This document shows, piece after piece, positions 17,701 to 23,680 of a stretch of 23,680 bases of DNA (its first letter is position 1; each line of letters begins with the position of its first letter). The position numbers and the translations under genes are program-made. Under the pieces are notes generated by a model. It made no database searches and was not told the DNA's origin. It worked only from the letters and a program-made list of their open reading frames with translations. Source of the DNA: Proteobacteria bacterium UBA1673 (GTDB lineage Bacteria; Pseudomonadota; Gammaproteobacteria; Comchoanobacterales; Comchoanobacteraceae). The stretch is from NCBI GenBank assembly GCA_002320385.1, contig DCKN01000003.1:1-23680 (forward strand), read 5' to 3'.

Positions 17701-18086
17701 ATGAGCCGATGGTACAAGCGTTGAAAATAAGCAACGGTAGTGTTCAAGGCATTGATCGAATACCAAAAAATATTCGTGATATGTTTAAAACAGCATTCGA
17801 AATTGACACTGCCTATCTAGTTGAGGCTGCGTCCAGACGAGCTAAGTGGATTGATCAAAGTCAGTCACTCAACTTATACATGGCGCAGGCTTCTGGTAAA
17901 AAGCTCGATAAGTTATACAAGTTTGCCTGGCACAAAGGGCTCAAGACAACATACTATCTCAGATCATTAGGTGCCACTGACTCTGAGAAATCATCCGTTA
18001 ACGAAAGTACGCTCAATGCGGTAAAGGTTGATACATCACCACAGATGTGCTCAATCGATGATCCAGATTGCGAAGCGTGCCAATAA
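14712..18086 (+). CDS. nrdA: Ribonucleotide reductase class Ia, large subunit, with extended N-terminus
   Basis: Reduces ribonucleoside diphosphates to deoxy forms together with NrdB. Catalytic residues are all present: C541 (SSCYLS) and C778 (AVCNLAS) as the active-site disulfide pair, N761/C763/E765 (NLCTEI) with the thiyl cysteine, Y1081-Y1082 (TTYYLRS) for radical transfer, and the C-terminal C1120/C1123 (DCEACQ) shuttle pair. Two ATP-cone-like modules precede the barrel: about 194-290 (AVKIVPRTQSERVRDFD on) and a second at about 316-400. Total length 1124 exceeds E. coli NrdA (761) and also the two-cone forms of about 950. The excess is residues 1-190, a Gln-rich helical segment in which residues 127-162 resemble the second half of a U-box. 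Start ATG 14712 follows CGGAG by 10 nt. nrdB lies 29 bp downstream in the same operon. Confidence 0.96.
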   Translation: MKVQTRKNTDKIQAMQSHAEHIRFQLESVRHEDEELAENNASESNYLKQVSDLVNAVFQQNDETAHGTLIEKLETCQGFIQQNAKSYRTQQQLAELFYDLSLLLARRKPINQLTDKHASTLFTSCQYQFDLEQLIEQINQQQGAFINPLTNQQFSKRDRQLIKIAAEACKLSIKSEPTSEEAKSQLQKMGLETYAVKIVPRTQSERVRDFDPMRIYQAVLRAFLDVYRDDEDKQACVRNAETITSEVVQKLLQSAPKDKIEIEQIQSQIEYSLMELSFHEVARAYVLYRDEKARVRRNRLKQLNQQMKFCSKDEPSVTIKIDENQTFNLYKSDLTSFLETVFVDYPHLSQEKVAAETYRTIFNGIDYVGLQDAMIMSCRCLIESHPDYSFVAARILRKKILDEGLGYYDNKNRKLTDNTENYAALLPQFIQAGIDNKILNPEMEAFDTKKLVEAMDCSRDYQFTYLGLQTLYDRYFIHENLVRYELPQIFFMRVAMGLALKDKNREEAAISYYNVLSTFDAMSSTPTLFNAGTIHSQLSSCYLSTIPDSLQGIYSGIQDNALLSKFAGGLGNDWTPVRAMGAKIKGTNGLSSGVIPFLNVADATAIAVNQGGKRKGAVCGYLESWHLDIMDFLELRKNTGDDRRRTHDMNTANWVPDLFMERVIEKQSWTLFSPDQVEDLHDCFGDEFREKYIAYEKQAEEGKLLSKKIDAIVLWRKMLSMLFETGHPWVTFKDPCNIRSPQSHLSKLDDPAGRLTVKSSNLCTEITLNTNKDEIAVCNLASINLTKHMKDGQLDMDKLEKTTKTLMRMLDNVIDLNYYPVEQARRSNMRHRPVGLGIMGFQDALYAQEISYESQAAIDFADRSMEAISYYAISASCALAKERGAYDTYAGSLWDQKIFPLDSIGLLKKQRGEKYIDQDESSTLDWASLKAKVAKYGMRNSNVLAIAPTATIANICGVTQSIEPTYKNLFVKSNLSGEFTLVNPDLVRKLESLNLWDEPMVQALKISNGSVQGIDRIPKNIRDMFKTAFEIDTAYLVEAASRRAKWIDQSQSLNLYMAQASGKKLDKLYKFAWHKGLKTTYYLRSLGATDSEKSSVNESTLNAVKVDTSPQMCSIDDPDCEACQ

Positions 18087-18115
18087 GCAAATATCAAACC
18101 AATAGGAGACCAATA

Positions 18116-19225
18116 ATGGCAACTAAAATTCAAACAATGGAAGCAGTGACCGAAGCTTACATCCCTGACGAGGTAAAAAACGTAAAACTAGGAGAAGAGC
18201 GAGTAACAGTGGGTCAAAAACAAATGATCAACTGCCGAGCGGACCTCAACCAGTTACACCCAATTAAGTACATGTGGGCATGGGATAAATACCAAGCGGG
18301 CTGTGCCAACCACTGGATGCCGAATGAAATCAACATGGCTGCAGATATCAATCTATGGCGTGACCCCAACGGGCTTACCGAGCAAGAGCGAATCATCATC
18401 GAGCGTAACCTTGGTTTCTTCTCAACCGCTGATTCACTGGTTGCAAACAACATCGTACTAGGTATTTACCGCCATATCACCAACCCAGAATGTCGTCAAT
18501 ATCTACTGCGACAAGCGTTTGAAGAGGCGGTACACACTCATGCTTATCAACACGTGGTAGAAAGTTTGGCATTGGATCAAGCACGTATATTCAACATGTA
18601 TCGTGAAGTGCCAGTGGTCGCCAAAAAAGCCAATTACGCATTACCATTTACACAAAGCCTAGCAGACCAAACATTCAAAACAGGTACACCAGAAAATGAT
18701 CAACGATTACTACGTGACTTAATTGCCTACTATGTGGTGTTTGAAGGGATTTTCTTTTATGTCGGATTTGTCCAAGTATTATCGATGGGTCGACGCAACA
18801 AAATGGTGGGAACAGCAGAGCAGTTCCAATACATATTGAGAGATGAATCCATGCACTGCAACTTTGGTATTGATATGATTAATCAGATCAAACTTGAAAA
18901 TCCTCATCTCTGGACACCAGAGTTTGAAAAAGAAATTCGCAACATCATCAAAGAGGGTGTAGATCTTGAGCATGAGTATGCAGTTGATACAATGCAAGAC
19001 GGCGTGCTAGGACTCAACTCTGATATGTTCCGTGAGTACTTAGAATATATTGCTAACCGACGTATGCGTCAGATTGGTATGGACGAAGAGTATCCAGGGG
19101 CAACCACACCGTTCCCATGGATGAGTGAAATGATTGATCTCAAGAAAGAGAAGAACTTTTTTGAAACCCGTGTCACAGAATACCAAACAGGTGGGGCACT
19201 GGATTGGGACGACGAAGACGAGTAA
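18116..19225 (+). CDS. nrdB: Ribonucleotide reductase class Ia, small (radical) subunit
   Basis: Generates the tyrosyl radical used by NrdA. 369 residues from ATG 18116, which has a clear AGGAG Shine-Dalgarno 7 nt upstream; an in-frame upstream ATG at 18068 lies inside nrdA and lacks one. Di-iron ligands by alignment with E. coli: D106 (TADSLVAN), E137 and H140 (EEAVHTHAY), E210 (FEGIFFY), E244 and H247 (RDESMH). The radical tyrosine position is Tyr144, so this is a class Ia-type subunit and not the Phe-bearing Mn/Fe class Ic seen in Chlamydia, although the overall sequence style is Chlamydia/Legionella-like. The acidic tail ALDWDDEDE should provide the NrdA-docking peptide. A terminator follows 21 bp after the stop. 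Confidence 0.97.
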   Translation: MATKIQTMEAVTEAYIPDEVKNVKLGEERVTVGQKQMINCRADLNQLHPIKYMWAWDKYQAGCANHWMPNEINMAADINLWRDPNGLTEQERIIIERNLGFFSTADSLVANNIVLGIYRHITNPECRQYLLRQAFEEAVHTHAYQHVVESLALDQARIFNMYREVPVVAKKANYALPFTQSLADQTFKTGTPENDQRLLRDLIAYYVVFEGIFFYVGFVQVLSMGRRNKMVGTAEQFQYILRDESMHCNFGIDMINQIKLENPHLWTPEFEKEIRNIIKEGVDLEHEYAVDTMQDGVLGLNSDMFREYLEYIANRRMRQIGMDEEYPGATTPFPWMSEMIDLKKEKNFFETRVTEYQTGGALDWDDEDE

Positions 19226-19246
19226 GACGACTTGTTCCAAGAGAAG

Positions 19247-19273
19247 ACGGGGCCTTGTGCCCCGTTTTGTTTT
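19247..19273 (+). terminator. Rho-independent terminator of nrdAB
   Basis: Perfect 7-bp stem ACGGGGC/GCCCCGT with a 5-nt loop (CTTGT), followed by TTTGTTTT. It sits just after the nrdB stop. Confidence 0.9.
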
Positions 19274-19358
19274 AGGCATATGCATCTAGGAAAAGAGCAA
19301 AGTCTTAGCAGCGATGTATAGACCAGACGCGCTTAAGCTAGACCGATCGTCACCATAG

Positions 19359-19377
19359 AAATATAATTATCATTATG
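19359..19377 (-). promoter_or_regulatory. Fur-box-like sequence upstream of miaA
   Basis: Read on the minus strand, CATAATGATAATTATATTT matches 14 of 19 positions of the Fur consensus GATAATGATAATCATTATC, with 11 consecutive matches. It abuts and slightly overlaps the miaA extended -10. The region is AT-rich, so a chance match is possible. Confidence 0.3.
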
Positions 19378-19384
19378 ATATAAT
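19376..19384 (+). promoter_or_regulatory. Extended -10 promoter of miaA
   Basis: TGATATAAT is a perfect TGn extended -10 joined to a consensus hexamer. No good -35 is present. The transcript start is expected near 19391, giving a leader of about 20 nt. Confidence 0.6.
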
Positions 19385-19410
19385 GCCATAAAAGATATTA
19401 AGTGTCATAA

Positions 19411-20361
19411 ATGATCCACCAGCCATTTAGCATTGATCAAATACAGGATCTCGATTATATTGCCATCGTTGGGCCAACTGGGGTGGGAAAATCAGGCTAT
19501 GCCATACAGCTGGCACAACAATACCCAAATCGCTTTGAAATTGTCTCAGTCGATTCTGTACAAGTCTATCGGGGTTTAGATATCGGCAGCGCTAAGGTTG
19601 ATTCAGCCACCCGAAAAGACATCAAACACCATCTAATCGATATCTGTGATGCAGACGCGCGTTACACAGCAGCGCAGTTCGCGACAGATGCCATAAAGGC
19701 AGTAGGAGATATTCGTCAACGCGGCAAAACAGCATTATTAGTCGGCGGGACATTCTTATACCTGCAAGCCTTCACCGAAGGATTATCGCCGGTAGATCCA
19801 GTCACCGATCAGGCGCGCGCCAAAGTAGCAGAAATACACACTCGGGGTGTAGCCATGGCCTGGCATACACTGAACCAGGTAGATCCAATGACTGCAAAAC
19901 GTCTTGCGCCGCAAGACTGGTGTCGTATTGAGCGGGCATTGCTGGTCTATTATTCAACCAACCAGCCGATCAGTATGTGGCAAGCCAAGCCTCGACGACG
20001 CGGACATAATTATCAAGGAACAACGCTTGCCGTATGGCCAAAAGACAGAGCAGTATTAAAAGAAAATTTAGCCATGCGATTCGATCATATGCTTGATCAT
20101 GGCTTGATTGATGAGGTCAAACAGTGCTGGGATAAATACCCAAAGCTCACTGTGGATCATCCCAGCATGCGCGCTATTGGCTATCGCCAAGTAAGCGCCT
20201 ATGTTCAAGGGAAGTGTGACTATACCAAGATGCGTCATGATGGCATAGTGGCCACACGCCGCTATTGCAAGCGGCAACTGACCTGGCTACGCAGTATGCA
20301 AAATATTCACACAAGCTTTACTGATCCAAAACAGTGGGACAAGTTCTGGGGGCTTTGCTAG
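19411..20361 (+). CDS. miaA: tRNA dimethylallyltransferase MiaA
   Basis: Transfers a dimethylallyl group to N6 of A37 in tRNAs reading codons that begin with U. 316 residues, the usual length. Seen: P-loop GPTGVGKS (21-28), SVDSVQVYRGLDIGSAK (46-62) with the catalytic Asp, HHLID, VGGTFLYLQAFTEGLSPVDP (111-130), IERALLVYY, the RAIGYRQV segment, and the tRNA-contacting ATRRYCKRQLTWLR near the C-terminus. The ATG is 20 nt after a predicted transcript start and has only a weak Shine-Dalgarno sequence (TAAGTG). In many gammaproteobacteria hfq follows miaA directly. Here a convergent unknown gene follows after 36 bp, so the miaA-hfq pairing is broken. Confidence 0.96.
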   Translation: MIHQPFSIDQIQDLDYIAIVGPTGVGKSGYAIQLAQQYPNRFEIVSVDSVQVYRGLDIGSAKVDSATRKDIKHHLIDICDADARYTAAQFATDAIKAVGDIRQRGKTALLVGGTFLYLQAFTEGLSPVDPVTDQARAKVAEIHTRGVAMAWHTLNQVDPMTAKRLAPQDWCRIERALLVYYSTNQPISMWQAKPRRRGHNYQGTTLAVWPKDRAVLKENLAMRFDHMLDHGLIDEVKQCWDKYPKLTVDHPSMRAIGYRQVSAYVQGKCDYTKMRHDGIVATRRYCKRQLTWLRSMQNIHTSFTDPKQWDKFWGLC

Positions 20362-20397
20362 TTTTCTCGATTGTGTATCAATTGATAATAACCGGGG

Positions 20398-21999
20398 TTA
20401 TGAAGATCCACCAGATTGACGACTATCAGGTTTTGCTTGATTGTCATGTGAAGGATCGCTACGAGACTCATTGTTCTTGGACATGAGCCTGCGCCACCAG
20501 CTGTGTATCTTTCTTGCGCTAACTTCTTCTGATTGTGGGTTTAGTTTTTTCTTGCTCGCCTGTTCTTGTGGAGACGGATCATTTGTTGGAAAATTCAGCA
20601 TTTTTTTCATTGAATCGGTAATACGAGTCAATATCGATGTTTTTAGATTGAGATTGTTCATAATTGTGTCAGATAATTTATTGTAATAATCATATGACTT
20701 TTCAAGCCACTCATTTTGATCTTGCTCAGGTGGTGGACCTGGACTAAGCGTGCCCAGATCTTTTAAGCATTGTTCTCGTGATTTAGGATGGCTGATAAGG
20801 TGTTGCATGATCTCAAGTTTTTCTACATGGCGCTTTACATTTTTTTTATCTGTTTTGTCCTCAATTTTATTAAAGTCTTCTTGACTCTTAACGAGAACAT
20901 GCTGCTTTAACGCTGACTCATCCAGACAAGCTCGCTTTTTACTTATGTCAACTTGATCTAAGTTGTTAACAACATTTGAAAAACCACAGTATAGTGCTTT
21001 AGCCGATGCATAAAATTGATCCATAACTGACTGCACAGGGTTACCGTTATCAAGATTCGTAGCTACCTCATCGCATTGGAGGTTTAAACCATGGTCAGAC
21101 AGTAATCGAATGTGCTCGAGAGATTGCCCATGCGGATCAGTTGAACCCTGTTTTATTGCCTCTTTGAGAACAGCATCATATCTCTGCTTTATGTTTTCTT
21201 GGTACCACCCAGTTAGTGAGGTCGTAAGCTTGCTGATACTATTAGCAGAAGTGCAATTAGGATTATACGCAGTTTCCCTTTGTACAGCTTGCAAAAAATC
21301 ACGTGATGCATCACAGTGATAGGCCCAGAGTTTTTCATCTAATTGTCCAAATATAATGGGGTCAATGGCTTTCAATGCATCTAATCTGATGTTTTTTATA
21401 GCCTTATCCATTAGATCCTCAAGCTGTTTGACAATGGGTACTTCTAAGTCTTGGGGTAATAATTTTTCCTCAGGAAACAATAAGCCCACATATAAAGCAA
21501 AAACAAAGTTGTTAGCATATGATTTATCTTCTGCGGGATACATAGGCAGTGCCAATGCAGCTATTTGTTCGGCAAGGATTTTAAGATTGTATGCATGAGC
21601 TGCAGACAAATACGCACCTTGTGTTTTACGAGCGGCGATTCTGTTTGCAAATTGCTTCTTTTGGTCATCAATTCTGTTCATCTTAACGATAGCAATTGAG
21701 CGTTCGATCCATCCAAGCGCCATTCTAATCTTTTCATTGTTTTGCATATCAGTGATACCGTCGGTGTTTAAATCTTGGTCGTCCGAACTATCCTTAGACG
21801 CAATAATTGCATCACATTTATTTTCTAAGTAATCTTTATAAGACTCATTTTCGGAAGTGGATGGCGAATCTGGCTCTGGATCCTTGATGGTAAAACTGTC
21901 GTTATCATCATTGAGTACAACAATGGCATTTGGATCGGGTAAGTGCACAAGTGGATCTTTTAACACATCAATTGGGGGATTTTCACGAGGTGGTTGCAT
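20398..21999 (-). CDS. Unknown large hydrophilic protein, long member of the paralogous family
   Basis: 533 residues from ATG 21999; I recognise no known domain. An in-frame ATG at 22056 exists, but it lies upstream of the CTATAC promoter-like element, so the later start (MQPPRENPPID) is preferred. Residues 1-90 are acidic and Pro/Ser/Asp-rich (disordered). A helical core of about 90-440 follows, and the tail is Ser/Asn/Gly-rich and ends GGSS. Blocks shared with the 293-aa protein at 10 kb: EVPIVKQLEDLMD (about 186), WYQENIKQRYDAVLKEA (about 265) and SLEHIRLLS (about 293). Near the C-terminus, basic segments (KKKLNPQSEE, RKIHSWWRRLMSK) stand out. There is no signal peptide. It is convergent with miaA and divergent from the galaxin-like gene. 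An effector role is plausible but unproven. Confidence 0.75.
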   Translation of the reverse strand: MQPPRENPPIDVLKDPLVHLPDPNAIVVLNDDNDSFTIKDPEPDSPSTSENESYKDYLENKCDAIIASKDSSDDQDLNTDGITDMQNNEKIRMALGWIERSIAIVKMNRIDDQKKQFANRIAARKTQGAYLSAAHAYNLKILAEQIAALALPMYPAEDKSYANNFVFALYVGLLFPEEKLLPQDLEVPIVKQLEDLMDKAIKNIRLDALKAIDPIIFGQLDEKLWAYHCDASRDFLQAVQRETAYNPNCTSANSISKLTTSLTGWYQENIKQRYDAVLKEAIKQGSTDPHGQSLEHIRLLSDHGLNLQCDEVATNLDNGNPVQSVMDQFYASAKALYCGFSNVVNNLDQVDISKKRACLDESALKQHVLVKSQEDFNKIEDKTDKKNVKRHVEKLEIMQHLISHPKSREQCLKDLGTLSPGPPPEQDQNEWLEKSYDYYNKLSDTIMNNLNLKTSILTRITDSMKKMLNFPTNDPSPQEQASKKKLNPQSEEVSARKIHSWWRRLMSKNNESRSDPSHDNQAKPDSRQSGGSS

Positions 22000-22028
22000 G
22001 CTATGCTCAAAATAATTAATTAACAATC

Positions 22029-22037
22029 GTATAGACC
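22029..22037 (-). promoter_or_regulatory. Sigma-S-like -10 of the large paralog gene
   Basis: On the minus strand GGTCTATAC(G) contains TCTATAC. The element, counted through its final G at 22028, ends 28 nt before the ATG at 21999, the same distance as in the short paralog gene. No clear -35 is visible. Confidence 0.45.
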
Positions 22038-22163
22038 AAATAGCGGTGATTATCATGATTAATTATCAAAAAATAGATAAAAGTTTCCAGAGAAATAGCC
22101 GATTGTGAATTGAATACAGACGATTGAACCTAAAATAATGATGCCGGTATCGTATCGGTTTAC

Positions 22164-22170
22164 CTATACC
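22164..22170 (+). promoter_or_regulatory. CTATACC element upstream of the galaxin-like gene
   Basis: ACCTATACCC carries the same CTATACC core as the phosphatase promoter. It lies 67 nt before the ATG at 22238, farther than in the other three cases, which would leave a leader of about 60 nt. Confidence 0.3.
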
Positions 22171-22237
22171 CAGGGTGTAGACAAAGCGAACCATGCTTGC
22201 AAGATTAGTATGATGAAAGTTTTATGAAGGATACGCT

Positions 22238-22522
22238 ATGCAAGTAAGCAGAATCTTATTTTTACTATGTGTGATGCAACTCAGTGCCTTTGCTGAAGAT
22301 ACTTGTGGTCTGGATAAATACGACCCAAAAACCCAAATATGCTGCGGTGGTAATGTAATTGATAAAGATGATCCAACGGAAGCATGCTGTCATATTACTG
22401 TATATGACCCAAAAAAAGAGATTTGCTGCGGTTCTACAGTAGTTAATAAGGACAAGTGCAAATGTGACAGCGGTACAGCCATTGTAATATCTGACGATTA
22501 TCACGCGGACACCGAGTGTTAA
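22238..22522 (+). CDS. Small secreted cysteine-rich protein with galaxin-like repeats
   Basis: 94 residues. It begins with a Sec signal peptide (MQVSRILFLLCVMQLSAFA, likely cleaved after Ala19). The mature part has 10 cysteines, including three CC pairs, and two copies of a motif: KYDPKTQICCGGNVI (27-41) and VYDPKKEICCGSTVV (55-69), the first followed by a second CC (EACCH, 49-52). The Y-D-P-x4-CCGG/S-x-V pattern matches the di-cysteine repeats of galaxins, first described from coral skeleton matrix. Even cysteine numbers and export suggest disulfide-bonded folding in the periplasm or outside the cell. The start is well supported by GAAGGA 6 nt upstream. Function is unknown. Confidence 0.8.
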   Translation: MQVSRILFLLCVMQLSAFAEDTCGLDKYDPKTQICCGGNVIDKDDPTEACCHITVYDPKKEICCGSTVVNKDKCKCDSGTAIVISDDYHADTEC

Positions 22523-22794
22523 TAGCCAGACAAATAAAAAGCCAGTAAATCGCATGCGCCAGTGATAGACACGACCTGAATGAAAAAATATGCTGCGATG
22601 ACATAATTGAATCCACTAGTCAGTGTCCTTAGCTTGGGGCTAATGTACTTTGCTGCAGCGTCAGTCGCGACCATTTGAACATGTATTGTGTTCGCCCGGG
22701 GCGATGCAGTGGTGCAATGTCCGCATCGCTAAGCATAAAAAACAACATGGCCTCCCATCAGGGTAATGAATAGATACACAAAAATAACATTGAC
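22523..22794. other. Non-coding region with several small inverted repeats
   Basis: About 270 bp without a gene that I can support. It has three neighbouring potential hairpins: TTAGC-N5-GCTAA near 22629-22643, TCGCC-CGG-GGCGA at 22692-22704, and GCGATGC-N15-GCATCGC at 22701-22729. The last two overlap and exclude each other. None is followed by a clean U-tract. The middle part is more GC-rich than the flanks. It could be a small RNA or a decayed element; nothing more can be said. Confidence 0.4.
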
Positions 22795-22823
22795 TTGACA
22801 TTGATGCCGGTTAGTAATATTAT
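22795..22823 (+). promoter_or_regulatory. Sigma-70 promoter for the HELGH membrane protein
   Basis: -35 TTGACA (22795-22800), a 17-bp spacer and -10 TATTAT (22818-22823). The transcript would start near 22830, about 26 nt before the ATG. Confidence 0.65.
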
Positions 22824-22855
22824 AACAATAAAATGATCAATAAGAATTTACCCTC

Positions 22856-23680
22856 ATGCAAGCAATACCCTCATCAAACCCAACCGCGCAGTCCATACCC
22901 AACAGCGAAAATAAATCCATCGCACTGCCGTATAACCAATGGATGCCCAGAAAAAGCGTTAAAGCATCTATCAACGACTGGATACAATCACTACAACAAT
23001 ATACCTTAGATGCTTCTGTATTTGTAGAAAGTATCATCTTCCCTGATGTGATGCGTATGACTATGCGAGAATGGTATTCTGCCTATGCGCCGTATTTGTT
23101 CTGTCATTTTAACGCAGAAGGGACCCCACTACCAAAGCAAGCGATCATGATGATCCGGCTAGGTAGCATAATACTAGGCTTTGGCATCGCATGCCTAAGT
23201 TATCGCTATGATCCTACGATGATAATCATTTTATCATTGCCCGTTGTAAGATTCGCTATCTTGGCGGCGGTCTTGCCCGTGATCTATCGAATATGGACAC
23301 GCTATCATGCGCCAAGCTTTCCACAGAGCATACAGAAACAACGAGAGGATGATGAGCTAAAGACGAGATTTACAAAAAAATTTAGACAGTTGGCCAGTTT
23401 TCCAATTAAAATAATCGAAAATGGGGCCTTCAGCATTCCTCCCGCTCAGAGGTACATCAATGCAGGCCCGATGATGCATACCCAGTTCCCTTTATTGCAT
23501 GAGCTGGGGCACCTGGTTCATGCTGATCAAGTATCTATGATAGTATTCAATATGATACCATTATGGATGCCTTACATAGTAGCACTATATTTACCAGTTG
23601 CAGCATGGAGCATGGGTTTTAAATGGGCAACTGTCTGTGGTAGCGTCATGCTTCGCGCTTGTCTTGTTCGAGCGATTGAA
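22856..23680 (+). CDS. Integral-membrane HELGH zinc-metalloprotease-like protein (truncated by window edge)
   Basis: An open frame of 275 codons from ATG 22856 runs off the right edge without a stop. It has a soluble N-terminus (about 1-95), then two hydrophobic segments (about 101-118 and 124-146: IRLGSIILGFGIACL and IIILSLPVVRFAILAAVLPVI). A cytosolic-type linker follows, then NGAFSIPPAQRYINAG (189-204) and LLHELGHLVHADQ with H215, E216 and H219. Further hydrophobic segments follow (MIVFNMIPLWMPYIVALYL). The order of the NGAFSIPP strand, HExxH and H-x-D recalls M48 (HtpX/Ste24) membrane peptidases, whose third zinc ligand (Glu) lies further on, beyond the window. The spacing of 23 residues between the strand and HExxH is shorter than in HtpX, so the family is tentative. 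A good promoter precedes it. The ribosome-binding site is weak. Confidence 0.7.
   Translation, partial: MQAIPSSNPTAQSIPNSENKSIALPYNQWMPRKSVKASINDWIQSLQQYTLDASVFVESIIFPDVMRMTMREWYSAYAPYLFCHFNAEGTPLPKQAIMMIRLGSIILGFGIACLSYRYDPTMIIILSLPVVRFAILAAVLPVIYRIWTRYHAPSFPQSIQKQREDDELKTRFTKKFRQLASFPIKIIENGAFSIPPAQRYINAGPMMHTQFPLLHELGHLVHADQVSMIVFNMIPLWMPYIVALYLPVAAWSMGFKWATVCGSVMLRACLVRAIE

Noticed and set aside
18068..18115. Longer nrdB start inside the nrdA 3' end
   Set aside because: No ribosome-binding site and the extra residues do not fit the family; ATG 18116 has a clear AGGAG.
20388..20401. Inverted repeat ATAACCGGGGTTAT between miaA and the convergent gene
   Set aside because: Short stem and no T-tract on either strand, so not a convincing terminator.
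22265..22555. Minus-strand open frame of 96 codons
   Set aside because: Antisense to the galaxin-like gene, which has a signal peptide and a good ribosome-binding site.
22837..23037. Minus-strand open frame of 66 codons near the right end
   Set aside because: Lies antisense to the N-terminal part of the HELGH protein, which has a promoter, a longer frame and a recognisable motif.

Overview
The window reads as a chromosomal segment of a moderately AT-rich gammaproteobacterium, most likely a host-associated member of the Legionellales (Coxiella/Legionella/Berkiella-like). This placement is an inference. It rests on Coxiella/Legionella-like housekeeping genes (icd, mfd, mnmA, class Ia nrdA/nrdB with several ATP-cones, miaA) mixed with proteins typical of intracellular bacteria: a SopB/IpgD/SidF-type Cx5R phosphoinositide phosphatase and several lineage-restricted helical proteins. 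No rRNA, tRNA, insertion sequence, CRISPR array or phage gene was seen.

Layout. 1-2.5 kb: a PHBH-type FAD monooxygenase, overlapped tail-to-tail by a membrane protein with ZIP-like histidine/glutamate pairs. 2.6-4.1 kb: a helical unknown protein with an acidic tail, and a small unknown gene whose promoter overlaps its nominal start. 4.1-8.5 kb: an mnmA-mfd operon on the minus strand with an ATGA overlap. 8.7-10 kb: icd. 10-13.2 kb: a divergent pair, an unknown protein on the minus strand and the Cx5R phosphatase on the plus strand, whose promoters share an 11-bp element. 13.3-14.2 kb: a DoxX-family membrane protein. 14.2-19.3 kb: a 0.5-kb leader with an NrdR-box-like site, then nrdA (with an unusual 190-residue N-terminal extension), nrdB and a strong terminator. 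19.4-20.4 kb: miaA. 20.4-22 kb: a long unknown protein on the minus strand that shares sequence blocks with the unknown protein at 10 kb. 22.2-22.5 kb: a small secreted cysteine-rich protein with galaxin-like repeats. 22.86 kb to the right edge: a truncated integral-membrane protein with a HELGH zinc-protease motif.

The housekeeping genes cover DNA precursor synthesis (nrdAB), transcription-coupled repair (mfd), tRNA modification (mnmA, miaA) and the TCA cycle (icd). The most interesting layer is the accessory one. The phosphatase, both members of the unknown paralogous family and the galaxin-like secreted protein all carry a CTATAC element upstream, resembling a sigma-S-type extended -10. 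That suggests a co-regulated host-interaction set scattered between housekeeping genes. This is a hypothesis from sequence pattern only.
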